In this document: one piece after another, positions 1-11,685 of the stretch
How the letters are laid out: every line of letters begins with the position of its first letter
Numbering within the stretch: position 1 is the first letter of the stretch
Assembly: GCA_015680685.1 (NCBI GenBank)
Contig: MNCI01025002.1
Span: forward strand, 495,476 to 559,475
Length of the DNA stretch: 64,000 nucleotides
Direction: 5' to 3'
Source of the DNA: Gnetum montanum
Lineage: Eukaryota > Streptophyta > Gnetopsida > Gnetales > Gnetaceae
Position numbers and translations under genes: made by a program
Notes under the pieces: model-generated
The model's input: the letters and a program-made list of their open reading frames with translations, nothing else
Databases searched by the model: none
Told to the model about the DNA's origin: nothing

Positions 1-607
1 TGCACTATGTAGGGAGATGCATGATCATCAAGATACTGATGGCAAGGTATTACTGACCAATAATCTTCAGGGATGCTCACCAATAATTTGCTCTTATGAA
101 TGCTGTCAATGAGATAATGGGATGATTGTTCAAATGGAAGGCCCTCAATAGTGGATCCAACCACTAGAACCCTTGGGCATAGACTTCACGGGTCCCATCA
201 TGCCCATGTCAAATGGAAAGGTGTACATAATAGTCACTATTGACTATTACAGAAAATGGGTAGAAGCAGTAGCTGTCACCAACTATACATCTTTTACTAC
301 TACTTGGTTTGTATAACAGAATGTTGTAAATAGGTTTGGAGTACCACATGCACTAATTTCTAAAAATGATACTCATTTTATAGATGAGACTTTTCACAAG
401 CTGATGCAATGCTTAGGGGTTGAACATAAACTAACAACACCTTACCACCTCCAAGCTACTGGTTAAGTAGAGGTTACCAATAGGAAGATCACCAAGATTT
501 TAACTAGAACAATAAGCAAATATAGGAGAGACTAGAGCATAAAATTTAATGATGCCCTTTGGGCATGCCACTCAACGTGGAAACTTTCTATAGGCTACTC
601 TTCCAAT
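1..607 (+). pseudogene. Copy C: Ty3/gypsy integrase core fragment
   Basis: Broken integrase from the pol gene of the + strand Athila-like copy C. One frame from about 128 reads through WIQPLEPLGIDFTGPIMP, then NVVNRFGVPHALIS and VEVTNRKITKILTRTISKY, the rve core with the conserved gypsy spacing. The first Asp (IDFTG) and the Glu (VEVTN) of the D-D-E triad are visible. The second Asp, normally in an SDNG motif, reads SKND, so the triad is broken. Several in-frame stops are present. The fragment ends at 607, where the LTR of the - strand T element begins. The pol end of the same copy resumes at 19621, with about 500 bp of the integrase C-terminus missing compared with B3. The N-terminal HHCC part and everything upstream lie outside the window. 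Confidence 0.85.
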
Positions 608-1163
608 TGTACTAACCTAAATCATTGGTGTAAGGCTGGAAGGGAAAACAGACACCAAAAGATCATCGGGCAGACATAGCTGACCTTTCCTTCATCCGAG
701 GGCAAGCTAGAAAAGAAAACGAAGGAAGAGTGCCTTGGATGTTCTGCACGCAAATCAACCAAGGACTTCCCCAAGCGTAAACTATGATCTGCGCTAGGGT
801 TATTGGAATGAAATGTAAACAGTGCACGTGAGATGTAAATAGAAACGTATACAAAACTAGTATTGCAAACAGAACGTAAGCTAAATGTAAAATAGAATAA
901 ACAATATAATGGCTGGCTAAAATGAACTGTATTGTATTACTTATGAAGATGTGCACAGGTCAAAGCGTAGTTGCACGTGTGGATGACAAGTCAAACGCCA
1001 AGCCCCGGGGTGATATGATGTGATGCGTTTCAGAAGTGCTTGGATGCTAGGAGTCAAGTGTGCCAAGTGTGCAAGGATTGCTGGTCGAATTTTCCTAAGC
1101 TGTATGTTCTCAGAATTGCCAATGTCCAAAATTGCCAACCCTAGTTTATGTGAATTGACAGGG

Positions 1164-1172
1164 TATTTATAG
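1164..1172 (-). promoter_or_regulatory. TATA box of element T 3' LTR
   Basis: Reads CTATAAATA on the - strand, about 1.2 kb from the inferred start of the LTR. The same sequence sits at the matching place in the other LTR (18682-18690). It fits a plant RNA polymerase II core promoter for the element's genomic RNA. Confidence 0.6.
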
Positions 1173-1534
1173 GACTAGGCCGGGGTTGGGCACGAAATTC
1201 ATGAATGGAATCAATGGTTGGGAGATGAGAGGAAAGCGGATTAACTAACATGTGTCCAATGACAGCTATAAGCAAGTTGGATGTGCATGGGCAAGCTACG
1301 TTCTTGACTAGGTTCATCGTATCTTACAACGTGTGGCTTACTCAAGCCCATGAAAGCACATACAATTTGGACCATGAGGGCCTGACAAGCCCAAAAGTGA
1401 AAATTTGCAATGGAATGACAATGTACAACAAGAGAAATTGACTCTGGCTTGCTTGAAACTTCTAGATTTCTGACTTGACTACTATAGGATGTCGATTTTA
1501 GTGGTTTTGTGGCTATTTGAGGTGTGATTAGGAC

Positions 1535-2260
1535 TTCCAGCGTGAGTTGATTTTGTCATAGCGTGACCTCTAGCATGTGTTTGGTGTAGTCACACTATAC
1601 TCATGCTGCAGCATGTCCTCAGCATGACCTCCAGTGTGACCTCTAACGTGTGTGATGTGAAATGATGCATTTTGCTCCAAATTTTAATTTTTGAGGCCTT
1701 TTTCTTGAGTGTAACTGCTGTCTTTTTTAGAGCGACCTAAAATTTGTAATTTTGATTCTGGATGTGCCTTGTTTGGAGCCACTTTTGGCAGGTCATGCTG
1801 CAGTCATGCTGCTAGCGTGACCACAACGTAACTTGCAGCGTGACATGCAAAAACTTGATTTTAAGCTTGAAATCTGGCATTCTGAAGGTTGGGACTCATA
1901 GTTATGAATAGTGAACCCTAAGGATGACTTGCACCCTTGAAATCAAGTCATTTTGTCTCAGTTTTGAGGCTCTAAAAGTTGGTCACACTATACTCATGCT
2001 ACATCGTGACCACAGCGTACGCGACAAAAAACTTGCAATTTTGGGCCAGAAATCTGGAATTCTGAGGCTGAAATCTGAAGTTGTCAATAATGAGGATAAC
2101 TTGCACCTTGATAATTAGGTCATTATAAGTTGGTTTTGAGGCTTCTGGGGTTGGTCACGCTAGACTCACACTGCATTGTGACGACAGCGTAACCTACAAC
2201 GTGAGTGTGAAAATTTGCAATTTCCAGCGTGACTTGTTAAGAAACCCAGCGTGAGTGACC
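1535..2260. repeat. U3 array of AGCGTGA[C/G] words and ~190-bp imperfect repeats
   Basis: About 17 copies of the word AGCGTGAC, AGCGTGAG or one-base variants (AGCATGAC, AGTGTGAC, AACGTGAG) are scattered over 700 bp. They ride on imperfect direct repeats beginning near 1590, 1784, 1978 and 2151, each opening with a TGGTCACRCT...CATGCTRCA-like stretch and containing a TTGCAATTTTG / AATCTGG block. The array lies upstream of the TATA box in the U3 region. It also occurs in the right LTR (19040-19520). Confidence 0.7.
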
Positions 2261-2367
2261 AAGGCAAGCTAGCATTACTTGCATGCCTTAGTCAAATTTT
2301 GCCTCCTAGATGCTCAAAAGGGCTTGAGTCATTTTTGAAGTGCTAGGCCAAAATTAGTGGTGTTTCA

Positions 2368-2381
2368 TTGACCCCTCTTTG
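2368..2381 (-). other. Probable polypurine tract of element T
   Basis: On the coding (-) strand this reads CAAAGAGGGGTCAA and is followed at once by TG, the expected LTR start. Position and composition suit a second-strand primer. It cannot be confirmed, because the matching end of the other LTR is deleted. A much longer T-rich run at about 2900-3000 is the alternative. Confidence 0.45.
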
Positions 2382-3560
2382 TTGACGTCTTGAGGAATCG
2401 ACCCAAGAGGCATTGAGAAAGAAGTGCAAAACACCATGAACAAATGAGTTCCAAGCATTATCTGTCGACCCTTGGCCGGATGTCATCGCACCATTTTCAA
2501 AAGTACATGGGATTGGGGGAATGCAGTTCAAGATACAAGGGGATATGATTGTAATCGGGGAAATCAAGAGTTGATCGAGGGATATGATTATCATTGGAAT
2601 ATGGAGATAGGAATGCTCTCACGTGAATAAGCTATGCCATTGGTCCTTGCCAATAGCTAGTTTTTAGTAGACTTGGAGTAAGGCATGGGGGGTGTGTTCT
2701 TTGGAGAAACGGGACTCTTATAGAGTATTTGTGGGGCCTATTGTAAACAACCAAAGCCATGCAATGATGTGCAACATGGTCTCTTTGAGACACAAGTGTA
2801 ACTATTTTCCAAGAAAATTGCCTTCTCGCCTTGGGCTTGTATGAGAATGGTGAATAGTCTCTGGTTTATGATGTCAACGGGGTCATGAAGACCTTTTCCG
2901 TGCATTTTTCTCTTTGACCCTTTTGTTGTTTTTCGTTTTTGTTTCTTCTTTTCTTGTTGTTTTTTTTTTGATTTTTTCTTTTCTGCTTTCTTTTTTGGTA
3001 TTTTTGAAAGAGCTTGCTTTCAATGCTATGCTCATATTCGAGTGTTTGCATTTTGTGTTATGCATTGTGTACTGTGTTTTGCATTGCAACTGCTTAGAGA
3101 ATCACAGTGTGCAACAATGTATTAAGAGCTTTGGGGGAATAGAATGTATCCAGGGGGTATAATTGAATAGGGTAAGGAGAACATGATGAGGAATAGGAAA
3201 TGTATCAGGATCAGGGAATGTACTTATGAAGGGATTGATTAACCTAGTTGTGGATGTTAGGAAAAATATGATAGCTTGTCGTCATGATGCAGTGCATCCA
3301 TGCACAAACACCTCACGCGTGTCATCTTGCAAACACAACTCCAAGAAGATAAGAAAAACACAAATGAAATGGTTAACTAAGCACTTTAAAGAAAGAGACA
3401 ACCACCATGGAGATGGAGCCACCATGTGCGGTTTCAAAGCAGATAGAATCCCGAACAACATCAACCTCATCAGGGTCCATGGGACAAATTATGCAGCAAG
3501 TCTTTGTGAAACAGGCACAGTCAATTACAGCAACAAATATTTTCAAGTATTGCCTAATCA
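2382..3560. other. Element T 3' noncoding region
   Basis: About 1.2 kb between the inferred polypurine tract and the tandem repeats. It holds a dense T-rich run (about 2900-3000) and short open frames with no recognisable motif. Tat elements normally have a long noncoding stretch here. I see no gene. Confidence 0.5.
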
Positions 3561-3561
3561 T

Positions 3562-3825
3562 CAATGATGTTGCTAGTTTATAGTCTTAGTGGACTGTTGT
3601 GGGTTAGTTTCACGTCGTAACCCCTTGGACGGTGCTAGTTTAGCATCGTAGCAGGCGGTGCATTGCTAGTTTATAGTCGTAGCAGACTGTGAAGAGGCAA
3701 ACTAGTTTATAGTCTTAGTGGACTCTGGATGCTAGTTTCATGTCATGGCAGACAGATGTAGTAGTTTAGTGTCATACCGGACAGAGCTCTATGGTGTCAA
3801 TTTATTGTTATGACTCTAAGACATT
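3562..3825. repeat. Degenerate AGTTT..GTC(A/T)T..GGAC repeats
   Basis: Seven or eight irregular units of about 27-60 bp, each resembling GCTAGTTTATAGTCTTAGTG followed by GACTGTG. They are diverged relatives of the regular 38-bp units that follow. The same word pattern recurs at 7745-7825 and 13815-14100, flanking the antisense gene insert. Confidence 0.65.
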
Positions 3826-4130
3826 CTATGGTATCAGTTTTAAGTCATGATGCCAGGACTGTTCTATGGTATCAGTTTTAAGTCATGATGCCAGGACTGT
3901 TCTGTGGTATCAGTTTTAAGTCATGATGCCAAGACTTTTCTATGGTATCAGTTTTAAGTCATGATGCCAGGACTATTCTATGGTATCAGTTTTAAGTTAT
4001 GATGCCAGGATGTTTCTGTGGTATCAGTTTTAAGTCATGATGCCAGGACTTTTCTGTGGTATCAGTTTTAAGTCATGATGCCCGGACTTTTCTGTGGTAT
4101 CAATTTTAAGTCATGATGCCAAGACTTTTA
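3826..4130. repeat. 38-bp tandem repeat, about 8 copies
   Basis: Units start CTATGGTATCAG or CTGTGGTATCAG at 3826, 3864, 3902, 3940, 3978, 4016, 4054 and 4092, an exact 38-bp period. Each carries TTTTAAGTCATGATGCCAGG with few substitutions. The array lies just downstream of the pol stop codon on the coding strand. Tandem arrays in this part of Tat elements are a known source of plant satellite DNA. Confidence 0.92.
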
Positions 4131-4145
4131 CATACCTCAATTTTA

Positions 4146-5325
4146 TTAGAGATAGTACCGTTTTATGTACAAATGATTTGTAGGATTAGCAAACTTGTTC
4201 CCGTCCGTGTCAGCAAGTTTGAATGCTCCGTTATTGTATGCCTTGGTAACTAAGTAAGGCCCTTCCCAGTTGGCTGAGAATATTTCTGGATGTTCACAGC
4301 CAGCTTTAAGGACTAAGTCTCCTTCTTTAATGGGATGCTTGTGCAGATCATGTTTGTGTCACTGCTGCTATTATCTTTGGTAGCATTCTATTTGATCAAG
4401 CGTTCACACACGTTCTTCCTCTACTGAGTCAAGGTCAGCAATGCGTAGTTTGTTATTTTGACTTTCATCGAGGAGGCCTGAGAGAGCTATTCGCAACAAC
4501 GGAACCTATAACTCCAAAGGTAAAATAGCTTTAGATCCGTACACAAGACTATATGGCATTCTACCTATAGATGTGCGATGTGTCGTTCTGTATGCCCATA
4601 ATGTGTAGACTAATTTTTCATGCCATCGTTTCTTGCTCTAATTAAGCATATTTTTGAGCACCATGATGACAGTTTTTTTTGTAGCCTCTGCTTGACCGTT
4701 GCTCTTTGGGTAGTAGGGTGATGAAAATGCATGTTTAATACCCAGGCTTTCACAAAAAATTTTAGTATCTGCACTACTGAACTGTGGCCCATTGTCAGTA
4801 ACAATGGTCATTGGAATACCAAAAAAAGTCACGATATTTTCTATTATGAAGGTGTAAATATGTTTTGAAGTGGTCTTTCTAAGAGGGATAGCTTCTACCC
4901 ATTTTGTGAACTATTCAGTAGCTGTGATAATGAAGCTATGTCCAGTAGAGGATGATGGTGTTATTGGTCCAATTAAGTATAAACCCCATTTTTGGAATGC
5001 CCATGTGATTTGTGTTGTGTGCAATTTGTTAGGTTGCACATGTATTAGATTACCATGTCTTTGGCAAATGTCATATGTTCTGACCTTAAAGATGCAATCG
5101 TATTCCATGTGTGGCTAGTAGTAGCCTAAGCATCTAATCTTTGTTGCCATTGCTTTGGGTGCTATATGCCCTTCACAAAGTCCTTCGTGGACTTGTTCTA
5201 CAATTGTTTGATTGTTGATGCTACTAACGCACATTAGCAAAATTCCTTCATAGGATTTGTGACACAAGGTGTCTCCTATTAATGCATATTGCCGGGAGCA
5301 TTTTCGCACAGTGTCCTTTTGAGCA
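4146..5325 (-). pseudogene. Element T integrase
   Basis: Integrase end of the T polyprotein, which would join element DNA to the chromosome in the nucleus. The N-terminal zinc-binding part is at about 5310-5100. The rve core runs about 5000-4600 with VTDNGPQFSS (second Asp) and SNGQAEATKKT (Glu). The C-terminus is typical of gypsy integrases: KEGDLVLKAGC, FSANWEGPYLV, then HLYIKRYYL and the stop at 4146-4148. The first catalytic Asp is replaced by Tyr (GLYLIGP, codon at 4979-4977). Several stops break the frame, for example before the core and in ECYQR followed by two stops, so it cannot be functional as it stands. Confidence 0.88.
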
Positions 5326-6500
5326 TTTGTTAAGTGTTATGGTGGTTCGCCTCTTAAAAGGTACTCTTTTATGTCATCGTACCATTCTATTGCATGTGTT
5401 GTACTAATGGATGCTATAGGCATTTCATCACGCATGTTAATTATAGGTTTAGCACAACTTGTTATAGAGCTTGGCAATGCATGGAACATTTTGGGTGTCA
5501 TGTTGAAGGCTAGTATGGCAAGTGCATCAGCAATGGTGTTTTCGCTTCTAGGGACATGTTGTATATCAGTTTCTACTAGTTACCCTAGTAGATGTTTGGT
5601 GAAATCACAATATGGTTGCAAATAGAGAGCCTTGCATGCATAAACCTCAGTGACTTGATTAATAACTAGCTGTGAATCACCTTGAACTACAAGACGTGAG
5701 ATTCTTGAAGTTAATGCTGCTTGAAGACCTCAAAGAAGACCGTCGTACTCTGCCACGTTATTGGTGCAAGGAAAGGTTAATTGATAGGCAAAGGGTTGGA
5801 TTTCTCCAAAGGTGTATGTTAAAATGGCTGTAGCACTTTCTCCTCGGGAGGTTGAAGCTCCATCGAAATATAGGATTGCCTCATAGCTGTCGGGTACAGT
5901 GTCTATACTATTAACATTCTCATATGGGAATTCGGGGTCTATAGTTGCTTGATTGTGCATTGGCGAGATGGCTAATTGTGTGACTATTGCTTGACCTTTT
6001 GTGGAAGATTGAGCAACATAGTGTAAGTCAAATTTTGTGATCATTGCTTTCCACCTAGCTATCCTATTCGACTCGTAGATGTTATTAGTGATGGCACAGA
6101 GTACATTATCCTTGCAAATGATGTAAACCTAATTATGGAAGAGATAATGCCGCCATTTCTTTAAGGAGAAGATGAGGGTGAGGCATGATTTTTCTACGTC
6201 GTTGTATCGTTGTTCATAGGCGATTAATGCATGGCTTAGGTAATATACAGGGATTTTGACTCCATCCTCACATTTTTGACAAAGCATCGATGTAATGGAG
6301 GAATCGAAAGTTGTAAGGTAGATGTAGAAAGGTTTATCACTTTGTGGAGGATGAATAGTTTGTAGTTAAGCCAACTCTTGTTTTATGTTCTTGAATGCTT
6401 CTTGGCATTGTTGAGTCCATTGAAAATGCACATTCTTTTGTAATAGATGTTGCATGAGACTCAACTTATTCGTTAGCCTTTTGATAAAGTGTCTAATGAA
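5326..6500 (-). pseudogene. Element T RNase H region with second plant-type RNase H
   Basis: The part after the reverse transcriptase contains a decayed gypsy RNase H (about 6480-6080). A second RNase H-like domain follows at 6044-5700, with AILYFDGASTSRG and TNNVAEYDGLL, giving the catalytic Asp and Glu of the archaeal/plant RNase H type. This second domain is a diagnostic acquisition of the Tat lineage. It would degrade the RNA strand of the replication hybrid. Stops separate it from both neighbours. Confidence 0.82.
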
Positions 6501-7184
6501 TTACAGTCTACCTTGGAGGCCACGTAGTTTGGTGAGGTTTCTTGGTGGTTGCATATTGGTTATTACTTTAACCTTATTAGGGTCTACCCGTATCCCTATT
6601 TCGGAGACTAGGAAACCAAGCATTTTACCTATTTTGATGCCAAAAACGCATTTCTTTGGATTGAGTCTAAGGTCATATTTGAGACAACATTTAAGCACTA
6701 AGTCTAGATCTTTTGCATGTTGTTTAGTTGTTTTAGATTTGACTGCGATATCATCAACATAATCATTGAGTAAATTAAGCATGTAATCGCTAAATATGTA
6801 TGTCATTGCTTGTTGATATCTAGCACCTACATTTTTAAGACCAAATGGTATCATCGTGTAATAGAATGTGCCCCAAGGAGTCATAAAGGTTGTTCTGAGC
6901 TGATGCTCTAGGTTGATTCTTATTTGGTTGTAGCCTGAAAATCCATCCATAAAGGACAATAGCGCATGCCCAACAGTCGTGTTAATAAGTTGATCAATGC
7001 TAGGTAATGGGAAATCATCCTTTATAGTGGCTATGTTGAGATCACGGAAGTCGATGCATATGCGTATACTACCATTCTTCTTAGGGACTACAACAATGTT
7101 TGACACCCAATCGGAATAATTGACGACTCTGATGAAACTAGCTTGGTAGAGCTTTGTGATTTCAGCACGGACTGCTAACGCCAC
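6501..7184 (-). pseudogene. Element T reverse transcriptase
   Basis: A 227-codon open stretch covering most of the RT domain. VSNIVVVPKKNGSIR and CIDFRDLN are near the N-terminus, followed by DDFPLPSIDQL and FMDGFSGYNQI. The active site YVDD is at 6761-6750, and LRLNPKKCVFG and GFLVSEIGI follow. This is the best preserved module of the element. It is continuous upstream with the 7622-7185 segment except for a stop near 7259. Loss of the rest of the polyprotein means it is not expected to work. Confidence 0.93.
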
Positions 7185-7622
7185 TTTGGGTCTAACCTTT
7201 CGTGATTTTTGCTTTACTGGTTTAATTTTTTCATCAAGGATAATGTTGTGTTGGACGATTCAAGGATATAATCCTGGCATGTTAGTATATGACCATGTAA
7301 ATGCTTTTATGTTGTCTTTTAACACTTGAGTGATGTCACCTACGAGTTGTGAGTCTAGTAAGGCACTTAATTTTAATGTTCTGGCTTCGCCATCGACTGT
7401 GGTAATGGGGATTTCAACTAGAGGATCTTTAGTGATATTGTTAGCTTCTAGATCTAGAGTTTTAGCCACGTTTTTAGGCCAATATGATGTTTTCTGAGTG
7501 GAGGCTATTAAATTAGTATAAGTGGACGAATTTAAATCCAAGGATTCTTGGTTGATTGCTCTTTCTACCTCTCCATACGGTCCATTGAGAGACAATGTTG
7601 AAAGGGAATTCTTGGTGGCCAT
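7185..7622 (-). pseudogene. Element T protease-RT linker
   Basis: An open stretch beginning with Met at 7622 and leading directly into RT: DITQVLKDNIKAFTWSYTNMPGLYP is the region that precedes RT in gypsy polyproteins, and one stop at about 7259 separates it from the RT frame. The Met at 7622 may be a true start of a separate RT-RH-INT reading frame. In Ogre-type elements the protease and RT frames are separated by an intron, and here they are separated by the 6.3-kb insert. Confidence 0.7.
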
Positions 7623-7639
7623 GTGCTTGCTCCTGCCAA

Positions 7640-8160
7640 TTTAAAACGAGAGCAAAGTAAGAGACATCCTCTTGGTGAAAGAGTTACTGAATGTAAACGA
7701 ACATAGGGTGATCAAACTATGTACCGATAAAATTGGGAGATGCGGCGATAGTCATGGCAGTTTAAGGCCATACCAGGCCACATTGTAATTTAAGGCCATA
7801 CTGGGCCAAATGTTGACTTGTCATTTGAACTGAGTATACGCACCATTTTTAAATTTTTTTTACTTTTAAATTTTAAAATTTTAAAATTTTAAGTTTTTGA
7901 GTGAATAAAAAGATCATGGGGATTGTAAAGTTTTAAGAATTTTACTTGCATCATTACATATTTCCAAATGTTTATATATATTCATATATATTTTTGTTCT
8001 TGATTTTCTGCACTTTTCTCCTCTTCTCCATAAGAATTTTTTTTGGGCTTCATCTCCAGAGGCTGGAATAGTAAGAAAAATTGGGCAAGCACAAGGCAAA
8101 GATGTCATAAATAATGACATGTAAACACGGTAGAGTAAAATTAGAATAAAAAGAGGAAAT
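7640..8160. other. AT-rich spacer with AGTTTAAGGCCAT repeats
   Basis: Contains three units of the AGTTTAAGGCCATACYRGGCC type at about 7757-7820, followed by an A/T homopolymer-rich stretch (7850-7880) and TATATATTCATATATATT near 7975. No gene is visible. It marks the left edge of the antisense insert; a matching repeat spacer at 13815-14100 marks the right edge. Confidence 0.55.
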
Positions 8161-8229
8161 AGATTAAATTAAATAAATTAAATTGAGAACACTAGGAGGA
8201 ATAGAAAAGGGAATTTTTGGAGTAGAAGG

Positions 8230-9960
8230 TCTTTTTTCTGTTAGCGTGAGTTCCTGGAAATCTAACAACAGCATGAGCCAAGGCATTAGTGTCAACGTCA
8301 GCATGAGTAGGGCCAAGCATGGAGGGGAAAGGCAGAGGAAAGGCAAACCGGGGCAAGGGAAGGAGGCAAGCAGATCTAACGATCATGGATGAGAGTGAGG
8401 GGCTTCTCCAACGTCTCCCCCAAGCCAGGATCTCAATGTGGAAGAAGTCCTTGCACAGGTAAATTCTTTGCCTCCTGTTTTCCTCTAGCATTTTACCAGC
8501 AGCGTCACTTAGAATAGAATTTTATGGCTGCAATTTTGAGGTTATTTAGGGAGTTTTAGGATTTGTGACATCAACATGAGCAGTGTAAATGTATGTTCGA
8601 GGCATCAGTGGCAGGAATATCTAGCCTAGTGTGAGCTTTGAGGGCTTCTTGCGGCATGGGTTTTGGGGTTCTTCTTGGGTTTTCTGGCAATGTGAGGTTT
8701 ATGGGCTTTCCTGGGCATCTGGGTCGCAGGGTTTTCTTCTGGAATTTTTGGATTTTAGGGCTTCCTACAGTGTTAGCGTCCTGCCCTTCTTGATAGCGTG
8801 ACTGTCTTGCCCTCGAATTATGAGTTTGTTTCTTTTCTAGTAATGAGTTTAACCTGGTAATGAGTTGCACTGAGTAATAGTACTCAGGGTTTCATTTCAA
8901 ATCATGTATAACTAGTTCTATTTTGTACCTAGCTATAGCCCCATAGCACTCATCGTCAGTCCTCGTGCTCAGTAGCGTGCCTTGGCTACGCTATCCTCCT
9001 CCACGCTAGCTCTGGATCTCTCTCAATGGTGGCGTCGAAGCATTTTTCGACAGACCCTACCCTCATATCCCTTCACAGTCTAATCTGTAAGGTTGCTGGT
9101 GTATTAAGGGATTATATGAGAGTTTAGGTTGCTAACTAAGTGAGCTATCACTCTAGGGTATTCATGATTAAATGTGTTTTGGTAAATATAGTTGTAGTTA
9201 TGGTATGTTAGACTTGAACTGCGTTTCATGGAAACAATCGTGTGGGATACTGGATGCCTCAGGTAACCTNCGATTGGTAATTTTGAGACCCTAAACAGTG
9301 AATCAAGGATATAGTGGATATTTATCTCCTGAAATATTCTTGTAATATATGTGGATGTAAGGAGGTTAAATATATGTGTCACTTGTATCATGTGTTGAAT
9401 TTGGTATAACTGGTGTGTCACTTGACCGTCTTGTCCTCTTTATTAGTGTGACCACCTTGCCCGCTTTGTAAGCATGACTACAAAATTTTCGCCTCAGGGC
9501 AGGGGAGTGTTACTAGAAAATTTTCTAGATTTTGGGGTAGGGAATGGACAGTGTGACTTGTAAATTTTTGGGCAAAATTTTTCAATTTTGAAGGGCAGCG
9601 TGACTAAAATTTTGAAATTTTTGGCAAGGCCTTCTAAGCAGGAAATGGCCAGCATGAATGTGGGTAGGGTTTTTGCTAGGATAGGCATCATGGATGCTAG
9701 AGAAAGAGGCATCGTGAGTGGTTGGCTAGGCCCCAACATGAGCTGGGAAGGCCTGTTCTCCTTGGTAGCGTGATTGCCAGTTCCTAGACAGTGTGAACAT
9801 AGGGCAAGGGTTCCAGGGCAAGTTGCAGACTGTGAGCTAGAATGTGGGACGCTAGCATGAGTGTTGGGGACGAAGGCCTAGTGTGACCTATTGGAGGGAA
9901 GGCCTAGCGTGAGTTGCCAAAGATACCTAGCGTGAGCTGGAATGTGAGGACGTAAATTGC
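8230..9960 (+). promoter_or_regulatory. AGCGTGA[C/G] array upstream of the antisense gene
   Basis: About 20 scattered copies of AGCGTGAC, AGCGTGAG, AGTGTGAC or AGCATGAG occur here, densest at 9440-9940. This is the same word that fills the element's U3 region and recurs in its leader (17800-17970). No long open frame is convincing. The position upstream of the + strand exons suggests a control region, but that is inference. One N is present at 9270. Confidence 0.5.
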
Positions 9961-10172
9961 TACTTGCAATGCCCCTTATTTGCTAGTTTCATGTTTATAT
10001 CGTTTATTTGTTTTCCTGAGATGGATGTTTAAACCTTGCTTGAGTAAATGTCTATGTTCCGTGAATTTATTGTGAAATGGATTTTTGATGTACCCCAGTG
10101 AGCATCAGATATACTAAATAGATATTGGTGTGGGGTGAAGCTAGGCATTCAGAGTATTTGTTTATGTGATTT

Positions 10173-10786
10173 TTGGTTTTATGTGATGTTGACCTATTGT
10201 TAGTATTTGGAATTTTCACTTACCTAATGTTTCGATTGTATGCAGGGGACCTAAATCTTCTCTGCTCTTCATTGAGCTTGTTAGCGTACTTGCTTGGTTT
10301 GGTCCCTTCGGGCCAAACACACCTCCCTATGACATGCGAATCGGGCCCCATGTAATATGGTTTAGTCCTAGTGCCAGCTCGTTTTTGTCATTTATTTTGC
10401 AAAAATTTAATGTGGTTATATGGTCTCACCTAAGTGAATAGATGGCTTGTGATATTATTGAGACCGTGTTGCTCAGGTCTATGCAAGACATGCTAGTCTT
10501 TATCACTGATATCGATGAGGGAATTTTTGGAGTTGAGGGAGGCCCTGCTGAGGATCCTAGATCTACTCATCCCTTGACTTGTGTGTGGGAGCTGCCTGCC
10601 TGTAGTCATTATAATAGCAGCAACACACTTTTCCTAGCCCTTCGTGTGCATACTTTATTTTAGAATGCACCTGGGATAGTATATAAAGTGGACATGTATG
10701 CTTTCTTGAGTCTTACTTTACGTTTTTGATTTCCCTTTTTGAATTTTATGTTATCACCTAAATGTAAATGTTATTTTCCTATGCAG
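10173..10786 (+). other. Possible 5' exons and introns of the antisense gene
   Basis: Two strong 3' splice-site patterns (pyrimidine-rich tract then TATGCAG) end at about 10245 and at 10786. Between them lie short open stretches and a TATATAAAG-like box near 10681. The first exon cannot be fixed. This could be 5' untranslated sequence of the gene whose coding exon starts at 10787. Confidence 0.35.
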
Positions 10787-11685
10787 GTCCTATTTTGATG
10801 ATAATGAAATGTGTGATAATGATGATGGGCTTATTTTAGCAGGCATAGCACTAGAGACATTCATGGCTGGCCCCATTCTTCGTGCCACGGTACTAGACCA
10901 GATAAAAATGGCTATTGTGGACTATCCTAGGCAGTTTTCAAGAGCTTTTGAGCGCTGTGGTGCCACGGTAGCTGTGGACAAAGCAACTAAAGATAGACAG
11001 GTCATAAGGGAGCTTGAGAAGTGGTTAGGTATGCCTAAGGGCCCTAAGGGGTTTGCCATGCAAGGGGATACCCAATCAATTGAAGTGAACTTCTTATATC
11101 CTCTCTTTCAGGCACGGGCATTCCCCAAATCTCTTTCTCAAGGAAGAAACCTTGGGATCGAGTTTGCACGTGTGATACGTGAAATTTTGGAGATAGGAAT
11201 GCAATACAATTGGGCATAATTTCTGGGATCTGGCCTTCGTGGGGAGATCATCAGGTTACGTTCAAGCATCCATGCAAAATCCCACTTCACCTTTGCCTTC
11301 TTTGTGGGGTACCTGCGTATGTTCACTAAATTCCTAGTAGTTCATGAGGATAGCCGCTACATTTTGAGAGACCATTCGCAACTATCCCATCTTTGGATTT
11401 GTCACTTATATAGCACCACTAGATCCTAGGACCCGCCGGAAGACATTGAGGAGTTAGTATCGGTTACTAGTGGAGGTGTGGCTAGCCGCTCTCATCATTC
11501 CCATGACAGCTTGGGATTGGAACCGCCTAGGCTGTGCACATCTATTAAGAGGGCTGAACACTTGATTGGTGAGACTGTTGGAAAGTCCAAGGCAAAGGTG
11601 AAAAGGAAAGAACGTCCAAAAGAGCCTACTCCAGATGTGATACCCCCAAGGAAAAAAAAGATTTGGTTTATACTGCCAATGGAGG

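Larger units (their letters stand above)
608..2367 (-). repeat. Element T 3' LTR
   Basis: The left boundary is firm: TGTACTAACCTAAAT at 608 matches TGTACTGACCTAAAT at 18126, and homology to the right LTR runs to 2114, where that copy is truncated. The right boundary (CA at 2367) is inferred from the adjacent pyrimidine run that would be the polypurine tract on the coding strand. If so, the LTR is about 1.76 kb. On the coding strand the U3 region lies at 2367-1173, a TATA box at 1172-1164 and R/U5 from there to 608. U3 contains imperfect repeats of about 170-195 bp and many AGCGTGAC words. Confidence 0.75.

Noticed and set aside
2866-3162. Lys-rich and Phe-rich short frames
   Set aside because: Low-complexity translation of a T-rich run, with opposite-strand shadows.
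3826-4130. Possible CRISPR array
   Set aside because: Contiguous 38-bp units without unique spacers, inside a plant retrotransposon; it is a tandem repeat.
9034-9051. Hairpin GTCGAA-N6-TTCGAC
   Set aside because: A single short dyad with no partner in the other control regions and no terminator context; chance is likely.
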